The translations under genes were made by a program, and so were the position numbers. From positions 772,501 through 836,500 of the forward strand of contig NC_014817.1 in the NCBI RefSeq assembly GCF_000175215.2: 64,000 nucleotides of DNA. Direction: 5' to 3'. Below are positions 48,526 through 57,997 of this stretch, piece after piece. Positions within the stretch are counted from its first letter, which is position 1; each line of letters starts with the position of its first letter. Below the pieces are notes generated by a model. That model saw nothing but the letters and a program-made list of their open reading frames with translations. It did not search any database and had not been told where the DNA came from. Source of the DNA: Asticcacaulis excentricus CB 48. GTDB taxonomy: Bacteria; Pseudomonadota; Alphaproteobacteria; Caulobacterales; Caulobacteraceae.

Positions 48526-49821
48526 ATGACCAAACCCACCCTTCGTGACATTCTCCGCGCCCTGAAAACGCCCAATGCCTGGCTGCTGCTGGTGCTGGGG
48601 TTTTCGGCGGGCCTGCCCTTTTTGATGACCGGCGCGACACTCGGCTTCTGGATGCGCGAAGAGGGCACAAGCCTGACCGTCATCGGGTATATGGGCTGGA
48701 TCAGCCTGTTTTACGGCTTCAAGGTCGTGTGGGCCCCGTGGATGGATAAGGTGCGCCTGCCCGTCCTGCACGCGCGTCTGGGCCAAAGGCGATCCTTCAT
48801 GCTGCTGGCGCAAGGCGGCGTGATCCTCAGCCTGATCGGCATGGCCGCCATCGGCCCCACGGGGAATATCTGGGCCTTTGTCGCCGTGACCCTGCTGCTG
48901 GCACTTTGCGCCGCCTCGCAGGAAATCGCTATCCATACCTGGCGCATCGAGCAGACCGAGGGGCAGGCGCAGGAGGCACTCAATCCGACCATCTATTCGC
49001 TGGGCTATAAGATAGCGGCCATTGTGTCCGGCTCGCTGATCCTGGTACCCGCGGAGCGCTTCGGCTGGCCCGCCACCGTGACCGGGCTGGCGGCGCTGAT
49101 GCTGGTCGGTGTGGCCGCGACGCTGATTGCGCGACCGTCGCGCGCCGAAGCCCTGACGCCGCAGGTGCCCTACAGCTTCGACACCTATGTCGTCGTGCCG
49201 CTGAAAAGCTTTTTTCAGGAACACGCGGGACTGGCGTGGTGGGTGCTGGCGACCGTGGCGCTCTATCGCCTGCCCGACTATCTGATCGGGCCGGTGGCCG
49301 GGCCGTTGTACAGCGACACGGGCCTCAGCAATGCCGATATCGCCTATGTGCGTTCGACCATCGGGCTGGCGGCCTCGTTCGCCGGGGTGGCGCTGGGCGG
49401 GGCGAGCCTTCTGTGGCTGGGGGTCGAGCGCGCCTTCTGGCTGGGGGCGGTCACCGGGCCTTTGTCCAATATCTGCTTTGCCCTGATGGCCTCGCATCCG
49501 GGGGATGTTACCGTGTTCGGCGGCACCCTGATCATCGACAATATCGCCAATGGCATAGCCGAAACGGCCTTTATCGCTTTTCTGACGCGGCTGACGGTGA
49601 AGGAACACACCCTCACCCACTTTGCCCTGATGTATTCCGCAGCCGACCTGACCGGCAAACTGCTGAAAGGCTTTTCGGGGCAGATCGTCGATGGGCTGAC
49701 GGCGGCACACGGCCTGTTCGGGGCCTATCAGACCTTCTTTATCGGCACGGCCGTGGCGGGGGTTCCCGCATTGAGTCTTTGCCTGATCCTGCGGCAGCGT
49801 GGCCTCTTCAAGGCGACCTGA
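48526..49821 (+). CDS. ampG: MFS transporter, AmpG-like muropeptide permease
   Basis: 431 residues, about 12 membrane helices. The start (LRALKTPNAWLLLVLGFSAGLPFLMTGATLGFWMREEG) and the KVVWAPWMDK loop are typical of AmpG, which imports GlcNAc-anhMurNAc peptides in cell-wall recycling. The large antisense ORF over this gene is not real. Distinct AmpG subfamilies exist, so the exact substrate is inferred. Confidence 0.92.
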   Translation: MTKPTLRDILRALKTPNAWLLLVLGFSAGLPFLMTGATLGFWMREEGTSLTVIGYMGWISLFYGFKVVWAPWMDKVRLPVLHARLGQRRSFMLLAQGGVILSLIGMAAIGPTGNIWAFVAVTLLLALCAASQEIAIHTWRIEQTEGQAQEALNPTIYSLGYKIAAIVSGSLILVPAERFGWPATVTGLAALMLVGVAATLIARPSRAEALTPQVPYSFDTYVVVPLKSFFQEHAGLAWWVLATVALYRLPDYLIGPVAGPLYSDTGLSNADIAYVRSTIGLAASFAGVALGGASLLWLGVERAFWLGAVTGPLSNICFALMASHPGDVTVFGGTLIIDNIANGIAETAFIAFLTRLTVKEHTLTHFALMYSAADLTGKLLKGFSGQIVDGLTAAHGLFGAYQTFFIGTAVAGVPALSLCLILRQRGLFKAT

Positions 49822-49870
49822 GACAGGCGTATAGTCATTGTCCCAAAGGCCGCGACACAGGGACGACGCC

Positions 49871-50278
49871 ATGATCCGCAACACCTTTATCGCCATCGCC
49901 GAAGACTCGAAACACCGCATGGGGGTCGAACCGCCGCGCCGCGACGGTCCGCCGACCCTAGCGCGGCTGCATTTCGATCTGTTGTCTGAACATCCCTACG
50001 AACTGACGCTGGATGATCTGAACTTTACCGTCCATTGCCTCAAACACGGCCTCGATACAGCGGATCAGCAGGCACGGGCGGCGTTTCTGTCCAAAGGGCA
50101 CCCGTGCATGCGCGCCTCGCCTCTAACCAAGACCTATGGCTTCGGGGCGCATTATAACCACGCGGGCAAGATCGCGCTTTATCCTGCCGATTCCGTAGCT
50201 TATCAGAAATTTCTCAAAGACCCAGAAGTCCGCGTCGAAAAAGCCATGCGCAGCAAGCGTGCGGTGGAGATAGCGTAA
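49871..50278 (+). CDS. DUF6157 family protein
   Basis: 135 residues, cytoplasmic, unknown function. The conserved blocks are NTFIAIAED, LARLHFDLLSEHPYELTLDDLNF, SKGHPCMRASPLTKTYGFGAHYN and KAMRSKRA. The frame opens earlier at 49838 but the family starts at this Met. Confidence 0.85.
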   Translation: MIRNTFIAIAEDSKHRMGVEPPRRDGPPTLARLHFDLLSEHPYELTLDDLNFTVHCLKHGLDTADQQARAAFLSKGHPCMRASPLTKTYGFGAHYNHAGKIALYPADSVAYQKFLKDPEVRVEKAMRSKRAVEIA

Positions 50279-50322
50279 CCTCTCTCCGCAGAGGGTTAGC
50301 TTGTGTGGTGATGATCTGTAGA

Positions 50323-50425
50323 AACCACAGATTACACAGATTTCACAGGTTATCCGTTTTCAGCGTCTGACTGGGAAGGCCACACAAACCCCGGCGCGAA
50401 GCGCCCATCTGTGTAATCTGTGGTT
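50323..50425. repeat. Family B inverted repeat (AACCACAGATTACACAG), copy 1
   Basis: Left arm 50323-50349 and right arm 50407-50425 are complementary (AACCACAGATTACACAGAT against ATCTGTGTAATCTGTGGTT). A second copy is at 57891-57994. Together with the gap around it this explains the 215 bp before ispE. Confidence 0.85.
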
Positions 50426-50493
50426 CTCAAAACCCGATCCTCCCCACGGTATGATATATCATTGACCAGATGTCACCTGTGGCCATCTGTGGA

Positions 50494-51339
50494 TCACTTC
50501 AGTGTACAGGCCCGTACCCACGCCTTTGGCCAGTCGGCGCGCAGTCGGGCCGCCAGTGTTTCGGCTTCGCTCAGCGTGTCGCAGAGGGCAAAACAGGTCG
50601 CCCCCGATCCCGACATGCGGGCAAAGCGTGTCTCAGGCTGGGCGCGTAAAGACGCCAGGACCTCACCGATCACCGGCACCAGACGGATGGCGGGCGCTTC
50701 CAGATCATTACGGGTGGTGTTGAGGTCGTCGATCACGTCCTCCCCCCGCCACTGTGTGTCAATAGGGGCAAATTCCGCTGCCGAATCATAGGCTTTGAAT
50801 ACCGCCGGTGTCGGGCACTCGACGCCCGGATTGATCAGCACGGCGGGTAAAGGGGGAATCGCCACCGGCGTCAATCGCTCGCCATAACCTTCGGCAATCG
50901 CCGCCCTGGCCCACAGGCACATCACGCCATCGGCCCCTGTCTCTGCCGCGATGCGCGACAGGGCGTTGTCTGACACCTCCGGCGCGCAGGTGGCACGCAA
51001 CAGGTGCAACACGGCCCCGGCATCGGCACTGCCGCCGCCAACGCCTGAGGCTAAGGGGAGGTTTTTGGTCAGGTGGAAATCGTGGCTATTCACCCGCACG
51101 CTGGTTGCCGCTTCAAACCGCCGCACGGCCTTGAGAACCAGATTGTCCTCTCCCGGGCTCAAATTCTGCCCGAACGGCCCATCAATGAACATCCGCCCCT
51201 CACCTGGCGTCAGGCGCACCTCATCGCCATAGTCGGCAAAGACCACCAAACTGCGCAGGGGGTGATAGCCCCGGTGATCCGGGGCAGCGACGTGCAGATA
51301 GAGATTGACCTTGGCCGGGGCCAGTCGCAACAGCTTCAT
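50494..51339 (-). CDS. ispE: 4-diphosphocytidyl-2-C-methyl-D-erythritol kinase
   Basis: 281 residues, GHMP kinase. APAKVNLYLHV at the start, ATP loop PLASGVGGGSADAGAVL, and the third motif ARMSGSGATCFAL. Phosphorylates the MEP-pathway intermediate for isoprenoid synthesis. The usual LGADVP segment reads TGADGVMCL. Overlaps the TPR protein gene by ATGA. Confidence 0.95.
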   Translation of the reverse strand: MKLLRLAPAKVNLYLHVAAPDHRGYHPLRSLVVFADYGDEVRLTPGEGRMFIDGPFGQNLSPGEDNLVLKAVRRFEAATSVRVNSHDFHLTKNLPLASGVGGGSADAGAVLHLLRATCAPEVSDNALSRIAAETGADGVMCLWARAAIAEGYGERLTPVAIPPLPAVLINPGVECPTPAVFKAYDSAAEFAPIDTQWRGEDVIDDLNTTRNDLEAPAIRLVPVIGEVLASLRAQPETRFARMSGSGATCFALCDTLSEAETLAARLRADWPKAWVRACTLK

Positions 51340-53117
51340 TTGCGCGTTTTAGCCGGTGTCTTGACCGGGATTTTAGGCTTGGCCGTCGGTGCCGTTTCGG
51401 CCTCGGCTACGGCCTTGGCTTCCGGAACGGTGACCGTATCCAGCTTGGCCTGCACGGCGGCCTTTTGCTTGTCGTCGGCCTCCAGCGTCAGGACGCGCGC
51501 CCACTGATAGCGCGCTTCGATGGTGCGCCCCAGCTTGTGATAGACGTCGCCCAGATGGTCGGTGATTTCCGGATCGGCGGGTTCGGCGGCGATGGCCTTT
51601 TCGATCCATTCCAGCGCCTCGACGTATTGGCCTTGCTGGTAATAGCCCCAGCCGAGCGAGTCCATGATCGCCCCTGAGCGCGGCGTCTTTTCGAGCGCCT
51701 TGCGGATCATGGTCATGCCTTCGGTCACATTCTCCTTGCGCTCGATCAGACCGTAACCCAAAAGATTCAGCAGTTCCGAACTGTCCGGTTGCAGGGTCAG
51801 GCCCTTTTGCGCCGCCGCCTTGGCCTTGTCCCAGTCGCCAGAGGCCTGATACAGCACGGCCACAGTGAACCACGTTTCCCAGCCGAAATCCGCGTCGCCA
51901 TAGGCGGCCTGATAGGCCTCTATCAGCTTGAGCGCCCCGGCCGTATCGTCCTTTTGCCACAGAAGGCGCGCTCGCTCGACCGTCAGGCCGATGTCCTTAG
52001 GGTCGGCGGTGCTCAGTTCGGTAAACAGCGCCTCAGCCCCGTCGAGATCGCCGGCTTCCTTGAGGCTCCAGGCCGCGCGCACCTGCGCCTCGCGGTAAAA
52101 GGGCGAGTCGGGCTCGATCGAGGCCCATTCGGTCTGCGCCGCCTGCATGTCCTTCATGCGCATCAGCACCTGCCCGGCCAGAAGCCGCGTGCGGTCAAGC
52201 GTGGGCGTGGCGGCCGCCGTTTCGGGGGCGGCATATTGCGCCAGCCTCAGCGTCGCCAGCGCCATTTCCGACTGTTGCTCAGAGGCATAAAGCGTGCCGG
52301 ACAGGAACAGGCTGTCGGCCAGAATCAGCCGCACATCGGGCGATTTCGGCTTGCGATAGTCTTTGGCGTCGAGGCCTTCGAGGCGCTGCCGCACCAGACG
52401 GTCCTCAGACACACCCAGAATGTCGGTATAGAGCTTGCGCGCCTCGTCCTTGCGGCCGCGGCCCTCCAGAAAGGCCCCGTAATAGGGGCCGAACAGCACG
52501 CTAGCCGGACCCGGCTGACAGATGACCTTAAAAATGGCCTCGGCCTCGGCATGACGGCCTTTCATCTCCAGCAGACGCGCCTGATTGGCGGCCTGCAGAA
52601 ACAGCACCAGACGGTCGCGATTCGGCGTTGTACCGGCACTCAACTGGCTTTCCAGCGTCGGGTCGATGGCGTTATCCCACTGGCGCGCAGCGGCGTAGGA
52701 TAATGGCTTGAGCAGCAACGTGGCGCGGTCGCCGGCCCCAGCCTTTTGCGAGGCTTCGATGATGGCCGCAGCGGCCTTTCCCTTGCCTTCGCGGATCAGC
52801 GCGATGGCCTGCACCTGAGCCGCCACCGTGCGCGACAAGCGCCCGCCATTGGTGGGAATATGGCTGCGGGCAAAGCTCATATCACCGCTGAGCACCGCCG
52901 CCAGAAAGGCCCGTTCGCGCAAGGCCGCATTGGCAGGGTCAGCGTCCGCCGCCGCCATCAGCGCCCGCGCGGCCGTTTCCGTATCGCCCTGCGCCGCCGC
53001 CAGACGCCCGACCAGAAAGTCGCCATAAGCGCTGGTATAGGCCTTATCGGCGGCCATGACCGGCGTGGTCAGGCACACGAGGGCGGCAAAGGCGGCAGAG
53101 GTAAGAACGGGCTTCAT
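51336..53117 (-). CDS. Periplasmic TPR-repeat protein
   Basis: 593 residues with a signal peptide (cleavage near VMA-ADK). Some 12-14 TPR-like helix pairs span it, e.g. ADADPANAALRERAFLAAVLSG, GDWDKAKAAAQKGLTLQPDS, AAEPADPEITDHLGDVYHKLGR. The tail is Lys/Pro/Ala-rich. Co-transcribed with ispE. Role unknown; a bacterial envelope scaffold is possible. Confidence 0.9.
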   Translation of the reverse strand: MKPVLTSAAFAALVCLTTPVMAADKAYTSAYGDFLVGRLAAAQGDTETAARALMAAADADPANAALRERAFLAAVLSGDMSFARSHIPTNGGRLSRTVAAQVQAIALIREGKGKAAAAIIEASQKAGAGDRATLLLKPLSYAAARQWDNAIDPTLESQLSAGTTPNRDRLVLFLQAANQARLLEMKGRHAEAEAIFKVICQPGPASVLFGPYYGAFLEGRGRKDEARKLYTDILGVSEDRLVRQRLEGLDAKDYRKPKSPDVRLILADSLFLSGTLYASEQQSEMALATLRLAQYAAPETAAATPTLDRTRLLAGQVLMRMKDMQAAQTEWASIEPDSPFYREAQVRAAWSLKEAGDLDGAEALFTELSTADPKDIGLTVERARLLWQKDDTAGALKLIEAYQAAYGDADFGWETWFTVAVLYQASGDWDKAKAAAQKGLTLQPDSSELLNLLGYGLIERKENVTEGMTMIRKALEKTPRSGAIMDSLGWGYYQQGQYVEALEWIEKAIAAEPADPEITDHLGDVYHKLGRTIEARYQWARVLTLEADDKQKAAVQAKLDTVTVPEAKAVAEAETAPTAKPKIPVKTPAKTRK

Positions 53118-53265
53118 CAGGGGCGTCTCTCGATTACCGGCACAGTGAACGCAGTAAATCCGGCAGGATCAAGTCCTTATCTAAGGACATCCCTTTCAAA
53201 AACGTCAAATTCTAGGGAAAAGCCCTACGCTTCTCCCCATGCCTTTGGCACAGGGAGGAGTTACA

Positions 53266-54933
53266 TCACATATTCGGATAGTTGGGACCACCGCCGCCTT
53301 CAGGCGTTGTCCACACTATGTTCTGCGTCGGGTCCTTGATATCGCAGGTCTTGCAGTGGACGCAGTTTTGGGCGTTGATCTGGAAGCGCGGCTTGCCGTT
53401 ATCGTCCACCACCTCATAGACCCCGGCCGGGCAGTAGCGCTGCGCCGGCTCGGCATATTTGGGCAGGTTGATGGCGATGGGCACCTCCGGGTCCTTGAGG
53501 CGCAGATGGACCGGCTGGTCCTCTTCATGGTTGGTGTTGGAGATAAACACTGAAGACAGCTTGTCAAAGCTGAGCCTGCCGTCCGGCTTCGGATAGGTGA
53601 TCGGCTTGAATTCCGCAGCAGGTCTGAGGGACTGTGCATCGGTCTTGCCGTGCTTCAGCGTGCCCCAGGGCGACCAGCCGCCGGTGAGATTGCCCACCGT
53701 CATATCGAGGCCACCCAGCACCATGCCCAGCGTCGTGCCATAACGGCTGAGCAGGGGTTTGACGTTACGGACAAGCTTGAGTTCTTTGGCGATATCCGAC
53801 TTATGATAGGCTTTGTCATACCCTTCAAGCGTCTGCGGCGCGTCGCCGGACGACAGGGCTGCCCACGCCGCATCGGCGGCAAGAATGGCGCTCTTGATGG
53901 CATTATGACTGCCCTTGATGCGCGGCACGTTCACAAAGCCCGCCGAACAGCCGATCAGGACCCCGCCGGGGAAGCTTAAGCGAGGCACCGACTGATAACC
54001 GCCTTCGGTAATGGCTCGCGCGCCGTAGGAGATGCGCTGCCCGCCTTCTAGATGCTCGCGCACCACCGGATGCTGCTTGAAACGCTGGAACTCATCGAAC
54101 GGCGACAGATAGGGGTTTTGATAGTTGAGGTGGACGACAAAGCCGATCGACACATATCCGTCGCCGAAGTGGTACATGAAGGAACCGCCGCCGGTCTTGT
54201 CATCTAGCGGCCAGCCCAGCGTATGCTGAACCAGACCGGGCTTATGCTTTGCCTTCGGAACCTTCCACAACTCCTTGATGCCAATGCCATACTTCTGGAC
54301 GTCGCTGTCCTTGTCCAGCTCAAAGCGCTTGATGATCTGCTGCGACAGGGACCCACGCACGCCTTCGGCAAAGAAGGTATAACGGGCGCGCAGTTCCAGA
54401 CCGGGCTGATAATCGCCCTTGGGCAGGCCTTCGCGGTCGAGGCCGAACACACCCGCCACCACACCGGCCACGGCCCCCGCGTCGTCATACAGGACTTCGG
54501 AACAGGCCATGCCCGGATAGATTTCGACGCCCAGCGCCTCGGCCTGTTCGGCCATCCAGCGGCTCAGATTGCCTAGCGAGCCGATATAGCAGCCGTGATT
54601 CTTCATATAGGACGGCATGGGCAGGAAGGAGATATCGAGCGCGCCCTGCGGCCCCAGATAGATGAAGCGATCCTCGGTCACCGCCGTTTCCAGCGGTGCC
54701 CCCTGCGCCTTCCAGTCGGGAAAGAGCTGCCTCAGGCCCGACGGGTCTAACACCGCGCCGGACAGAATGTGAGCGCCGATCTCTGAGCCCTTTTCCAGCA
54801 GGGCCACGGATACGTCGCCGCCGCTGGCCTGCGCTGTCTGTTTGAGGCGAATGGCTGCCGCCAGCCCCGCCGGGCCGCCGCCCACGATGACGACGTCATA
54901 TTCCATCGATTCTCGTTCGGGTACATCCGCCAT
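53266..54933 (-). CDS. Electron-transfer flavoprotein-ubiquinone oxidoreductase
   Basis: 555 residues. FAD-binding VVIVGGGPAGLAAAIRL at the start, substrate/quinone domain, and a C-terminal 4Fe-4S site CPAGVYEVV...NAQNCVHCKTCDIKDP. Passes electrons from ETF (beta-oxidation and amino-acid dehydrogenases) to ubiquinone at the inner membrane. Divergent from the UDG-like gene, as in relatives. Confidence 0.96.
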   Translation of the reverse strand: MADVPERESMEYDVVIVGGGPAGLAAAIRLKQTAQASGGDVSVALLEKGSEIGAHILSGAVLDPSGLRQLFPDWKAQGAPLETAVTEDRFIYLGPQGALDISFLPMPSYMKNHGCYIGSLGNLSRWMAEQAEALGVEIYPGMACSEVLYDDAGAVAGVVAGVFGLDREGLPKGDYQPGLELRARYTFFAEGVRGSLSQQIIKRFELDKDSDVQKYGIGIKELWKVPKAKHKPGLVQHTLGWPLDDKTGGGSFMYHFGDGYVSIGFVVHLNYQNPYLSPFDEFQRFKQHPVVREHLEGGQRISYGARAITEGGYQSVPRLSFPGGVLIGCSAGFVNVPRIKGSHNAIKSAILAADAAWAALSSGDAPQTLEGYDKAYHKSDIAKELKLVRNVKPLLSRYGTTLGMVLGGLDMTVGNLTGGWSPWGTLKHGKTDAQSLRPAAEFKPITYPKPDGRLSFDKLSSVFISNTNHEEDQPVHLRLKDPEVPIAINLPKYAEPAQRYCPAGVYEVVDDNGKPRFQINAQNCVHCKTCDIKDPTQNIVWTTPEGGGGPNYPNM

Positions 54934-55040
54934 GTTCGTACTCTTCTCTAATATTTCCCGGTGCCGGTTTGATCTTGTGGCACAGTTTCCGTAAAGACTG
55001 TAAAGACCCTGACGATCATTTTTCTCAAAGATGTCTGTTT

Positions 55041-55883
55041 ATGCCGGAGCCTCACGCCATCACGGCCCAAGCCATGCGCGAGTTGGAAAGCTATCTCAGC
55101 TTTCTCAAAGACCATGAGCTGGACGACATCTACAATGCTCAGCCTATTAATCGTCTTTTGGCGGAAAATAAATCGCGTTCTGTGACGGCAACGGCGCAAA
55201 ACGTCTCGGCCACGGTGACGCCGCTGCCAAGCGCCGCGCGGGTCAATGCCTTGAGGCCTGAGTCGCTGCGCCATTTTGATGTCGAGCGCGCTGTAACCGC
55301 CGCCGCGGCCATCGCCGCCAGCGCCGCGACCGTTGAAGCGCTCTATGCCGCGGTTGATGCTTTTCCGGATGTGCCCCTGCGCTATGAGGGGGGGAAGGGC
55401 CTGATCCGCGGACGCGGGGCCTTACCGGCTGACGTGCTGATCGTCGGCGATGTGCCCGACGCCGATGAAGACGAGGCGCAGGCGGCTTTTCAGGGTAAGC
55501 CCGGTCATCTGACCGATGCAGCTCTGTCGGCGCTGGGGCTGAACGCGCGCACCTTACGCCTGCCCGGCCTGTTCTGGCGTCCGGCGGGCGGGCGTCCGGC
55601 CACAGACGAAGACATCCGCCTCACCTCTCCCTTTCTGCGCCGCCTGATCGAACTGAGCGCGCCCAAGGTCCTCATCCTGTGCGGCGCGACGGCGGTGCGC
55701 AGCGTACTTGATTCCAACGACAGCGTGCAAAAACTGCGCGGCAAGGCGCACCATCTGACCCTTTCGGGCGGCAGCTCCCTGCGGGTTTTTGTCACCTTCC
55801 CCCCGGCGCTTCTGCTGCGCCAACCCCTTGCCAAAAAGGCGTTCTGGAGCGATTTCCTTCTGGCCACGGACGGTCTGGCCTAA
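55041..55883 (+). CDS. UDG-superfamily-like protein with degenerate motifs
   Basis: 280 residues. A helical N-terminal third, then an alpha/beta domain (about 130-280) that follows the family-4 uracil-DNA glycosylase layout: GDVPDADEDEAQAAFQGKPGHL where GExPG..ED is expected, the region PKVLILCGATAVRSVLD, and TFPPALLLRQPLAKKAFWSDF in place of HPSxLLR. The catalytic Asn/His positions are lost, so glycosylase activity is doubtful. Start chosen at 55041; the 24-codon longer frame has no family support. Confidence 0.75.
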   Translation: MPEPHAITAQAMRELESYLSFLKDHELDDIYNAQPINRLLAENKSRSVTATAQNVSATVTPLPSAARVNALRPESLRHFDVERAVTAAAAIAASAATVEALYAAVDAFPDVPLRYEGGKGLIRGRGALPADVLIVGDVPDADEDEAQAAFQGKPGHLTDAALSALGLNARTLRLPGLFWRPAGGRPATDEDIRLTSPFLRRLIELSAPKVLILCGATAVRSVLDSNDSVQKLRGKAHHLTLSGGSSLRVFVTFPPALLLRQPLAKKAFWSDFLLATDGLA

Positions 55884-56047
55884 GAGCGCAACCCTTAATA
55901 GCTTGCCTCCCCATCAGGTTTTGATTACTGTCCACAGGCGTCCGCACTTTCCCGCGCTGGCCAGGATGCACCGCTTCACCTGTCATGAGCTGAAAACGCT
56001 CAGGGTCGAAGCCTCCCGATTTGGATAAACAACGACGGAGTGTTGCC

Positions 56048-57823
56048 TTGACCAGACCTGCGAGCCGCGCCCGCTACCGGCATGTCCTGATGTCCGCCGC
56101 CGCGCTTGCCACCGTCTGCTTCTGTGCGCCCGCCCGTGCCCAAAGCGCCGTTTCGACCGGCGACAACACCGTTGATGCCATCCTCAGCACCCCTCAAACC
56201 GCCTACAAGGGCGCGGTCCTGCTGGCGGCCGCTGACACGCCGCGTAAGCCCGTCGCCTATAGCAGCCTGACCCGAGCCGCTCCTAAGGTGCCCGCGGCAC
56301 TTGATCCCGGCCTGTCGCCTTGGGATGCGCAGCTTTATCAGGCGGCGTTTGACGCGCTCGACAAGGGCGATTTCGCTACCGCTGATGCGTCGATCGAAAA
56401 GATCAGCGACAAGAGCCTCATGGGCTATCTTGAGTTCAACAAGCTGTTCCATCCGGACTATAGCTCGACCTACGAAGAGTTGATGAGTTGGCTGGAGCGC
56501 TATCCCGATCACCCACAGGCCATGCGTGTGTGGAATCTGGCCAAACGCAAAAAGCCAGATGGCGTCGAAGACCCACCGTTCCCCAGACTGGCGGGCGCGC
56601 AAAAACTGTCTTCCACCGGCCTGCTCGATGGACCGCCGCGCAGCGAGGTCAAGGCGGGCACCGCCGGACCCGATTCGGCCCTGACGCCCAAATCGGCGCG
56701 TTCAGCCTATAATGACGGAAAGCTGGATCAGGCGCTGAAACTGGGCGTGCAGATCGGTGATCGCTGGGTGGCGGGCCTCGCCGCCTATCGCCTCAGACGT
56801 TATGACGAGGCTCTGAAACACTTCGATTTCATCGTCAATGACCCCAGCCAGAGCGCCTGGAGCCAATCGGGCGGGGCCTACTGGGCCGGTCGTATGGCCG
56901 CCAAGATAGGGCATAAGGGCGATGCCGAGCTCTATTTCAAATACGCCGCCTCCTTCCCCTTTACCTTCTATGGACTTTTGGCCGAACAACGTCTGGGGGC
57001 CGAACCCGCCGTCGTGCGTGCGCAAAAGGGACAGGCCCCGGTCTTTGCTGAAGAAACGCGCGGGGCCTACACGGCCAAGATTAATGCCGACTTTAACTGG
57101 GCCAAAAACGACGCTCAGGCCCGCCGTGTCTCGATGCTGATGGCCGTAGGCCGCAAGGCCGATGCCCGCACCGAACTGCAAACCGCTATTCAGCGCTCGC
57201 CGGATCAGCAGACACGCAGCAACTGGCTGGCTCTGGCCGACGCGCACGATTTATCCGTCTCGCAGATCCGCACCTCGGACCGTCTGTTCGACCCGGCCAA
57301 TTACACCATCCCCGATTTCGAGCCGACCGAAGGCTGGCGCATCGATAAGGCGTTGCTGTTCGCCATCGCCAAAAAAGAGAGCAAGTTCAACGCTAAGGCC
57401 AAGAGCTATGCCGGGGCCTATGGCCTTTTGCAACTGATGCCGGCCACCGCCTATGTGGTGACGCGCGACTCCAGCCTTATGAGCAACCCGGACAAGCTGC
57501 TCGACCCGGCGGTTAATCTTCAGGTGGGGCAGTCCTACATGCTGAAACTGGCGGCATCGGGCATCAATGACTCCGACCTGTTCCGCGTGGTGGCCTCTTA
57601 TAATGCCGGCGAAAAGTGGGTGCAGGACGCCATGCGTTCGCTGGGCGATGACGCCGACTCGCTGCTGGTGATGGAGTCGATCCCGGTCGCCCAGACACGG
57701 CAATATGTCGAAGAGGTGGTCGCCTCTTACTGGATCTATCGTCAGATCATGGGCAAGCCGTCAAAGACCCTCGCCCTCGCCGCATCGGATTCCAAGATCG
57801 TCGATATTCTGGCGGATAAGTAG
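56048..57823 (+). CDS. Soluble lytic murein transglycosylase
   Basis: 591 residues from a TTG start (GGAG 7 nt before; the outer TTG at 56021 has none). Signal peptide to about PARA-QS, TPR-like superhelix (about 90-420), catalytic SLT domain (about 425-560) with E444 in AKKESKFNAKAKSYAGAYGLLQLMPATA and the DPAVNLQVGQSYM segment. Cleaves the glycan backbone of peptidoglycan to anhydro-muropeptides, feeding AmpG-type recycling. Confidence 0.94.
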   Translation: MTRPASRARYRHVLMSAAALATVCFCAPARAQSAVSTGDNTVDAILSTPQTAYKGAVLLAAADTPRKPVAYSSLTRAAPKVPAALDPGLSPWDAQLYQAAFDALDKGDFATADASIEKISDKSLMGYLEFNKLFHPDYSSTYEELMSWLERYPDHPQAMRVWNLAKRKKPDGVEDPPFPRLAGAQKLSSTGLLDGPPRSEVKAGTAGPDSALTPKSARSAYNDGKLDQALKLGVQIGDRWVAGLAAYRLRRYDEALKHFDFIVNDPSQSAWSQSGGAYWAGRMAAKIGHKGDAELYFKYAASFPFTFYGLLAEQRLGAEPAVVRAQKGQAPVFAEETRGAYTAKINADFNWAKNDAQARRVSMLMAVGRKADARTELQTAIQRSPDQQTRSNWLALADAHDLSVSQIRTSDRLFDPANYTIPDFEPTEGWRIDKALLFAIAKKESKFNAKAKSYAGAYGLLQLMPATAYVVTRDSSLMSNPDKLLDPAVNLQVGQSYMLKLAASGINDSDLFRVVASYNAGEKWVQDAMRSLGDDADSLLVMESIPVAQTRQYVEEVVASYWIYRQIMGKPSKTLALAASDSKIVDILADK

Positions 57824-57890
57824 CTTTGTATTTAACGCCGAAGCCGGTTTGATCCGAAAAATCGGGTCCGCTTTGGCGATATGCTCAGTA

Positions 57891-57994
57891 ATCACAGATT
57901 TCACAGATTTGCGCCCCGCGCCGATGCGCATGTGGCTCTATGTGATCTGCCCATTGAAACGCCGCAATCTGTGAAATCTGTGTAATCTGTGGTT
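57891..57994. repeat. Family B inverted repeat, copy 2
   Basis: Left arm ATCACAGATTTCACAGATTTG (57891-57911), right arm 57966-57994 (AATCTGTGAAATCTGTG then AATCTGTGGTT). Same family as 50323-50425, arm lengths differ. Confidence 0.85.
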
Positions 57995-57997
57995 TAT

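Noticed and set aside
48367..49920. 517-codon ORF antisense to the AmpG-like gene
   Set aside because: Composition is Gln/Arg/Gly/His-rich with no family features and it covers a well-recognised transporter and parts of both neighbours; an effect of high GC at third positions.
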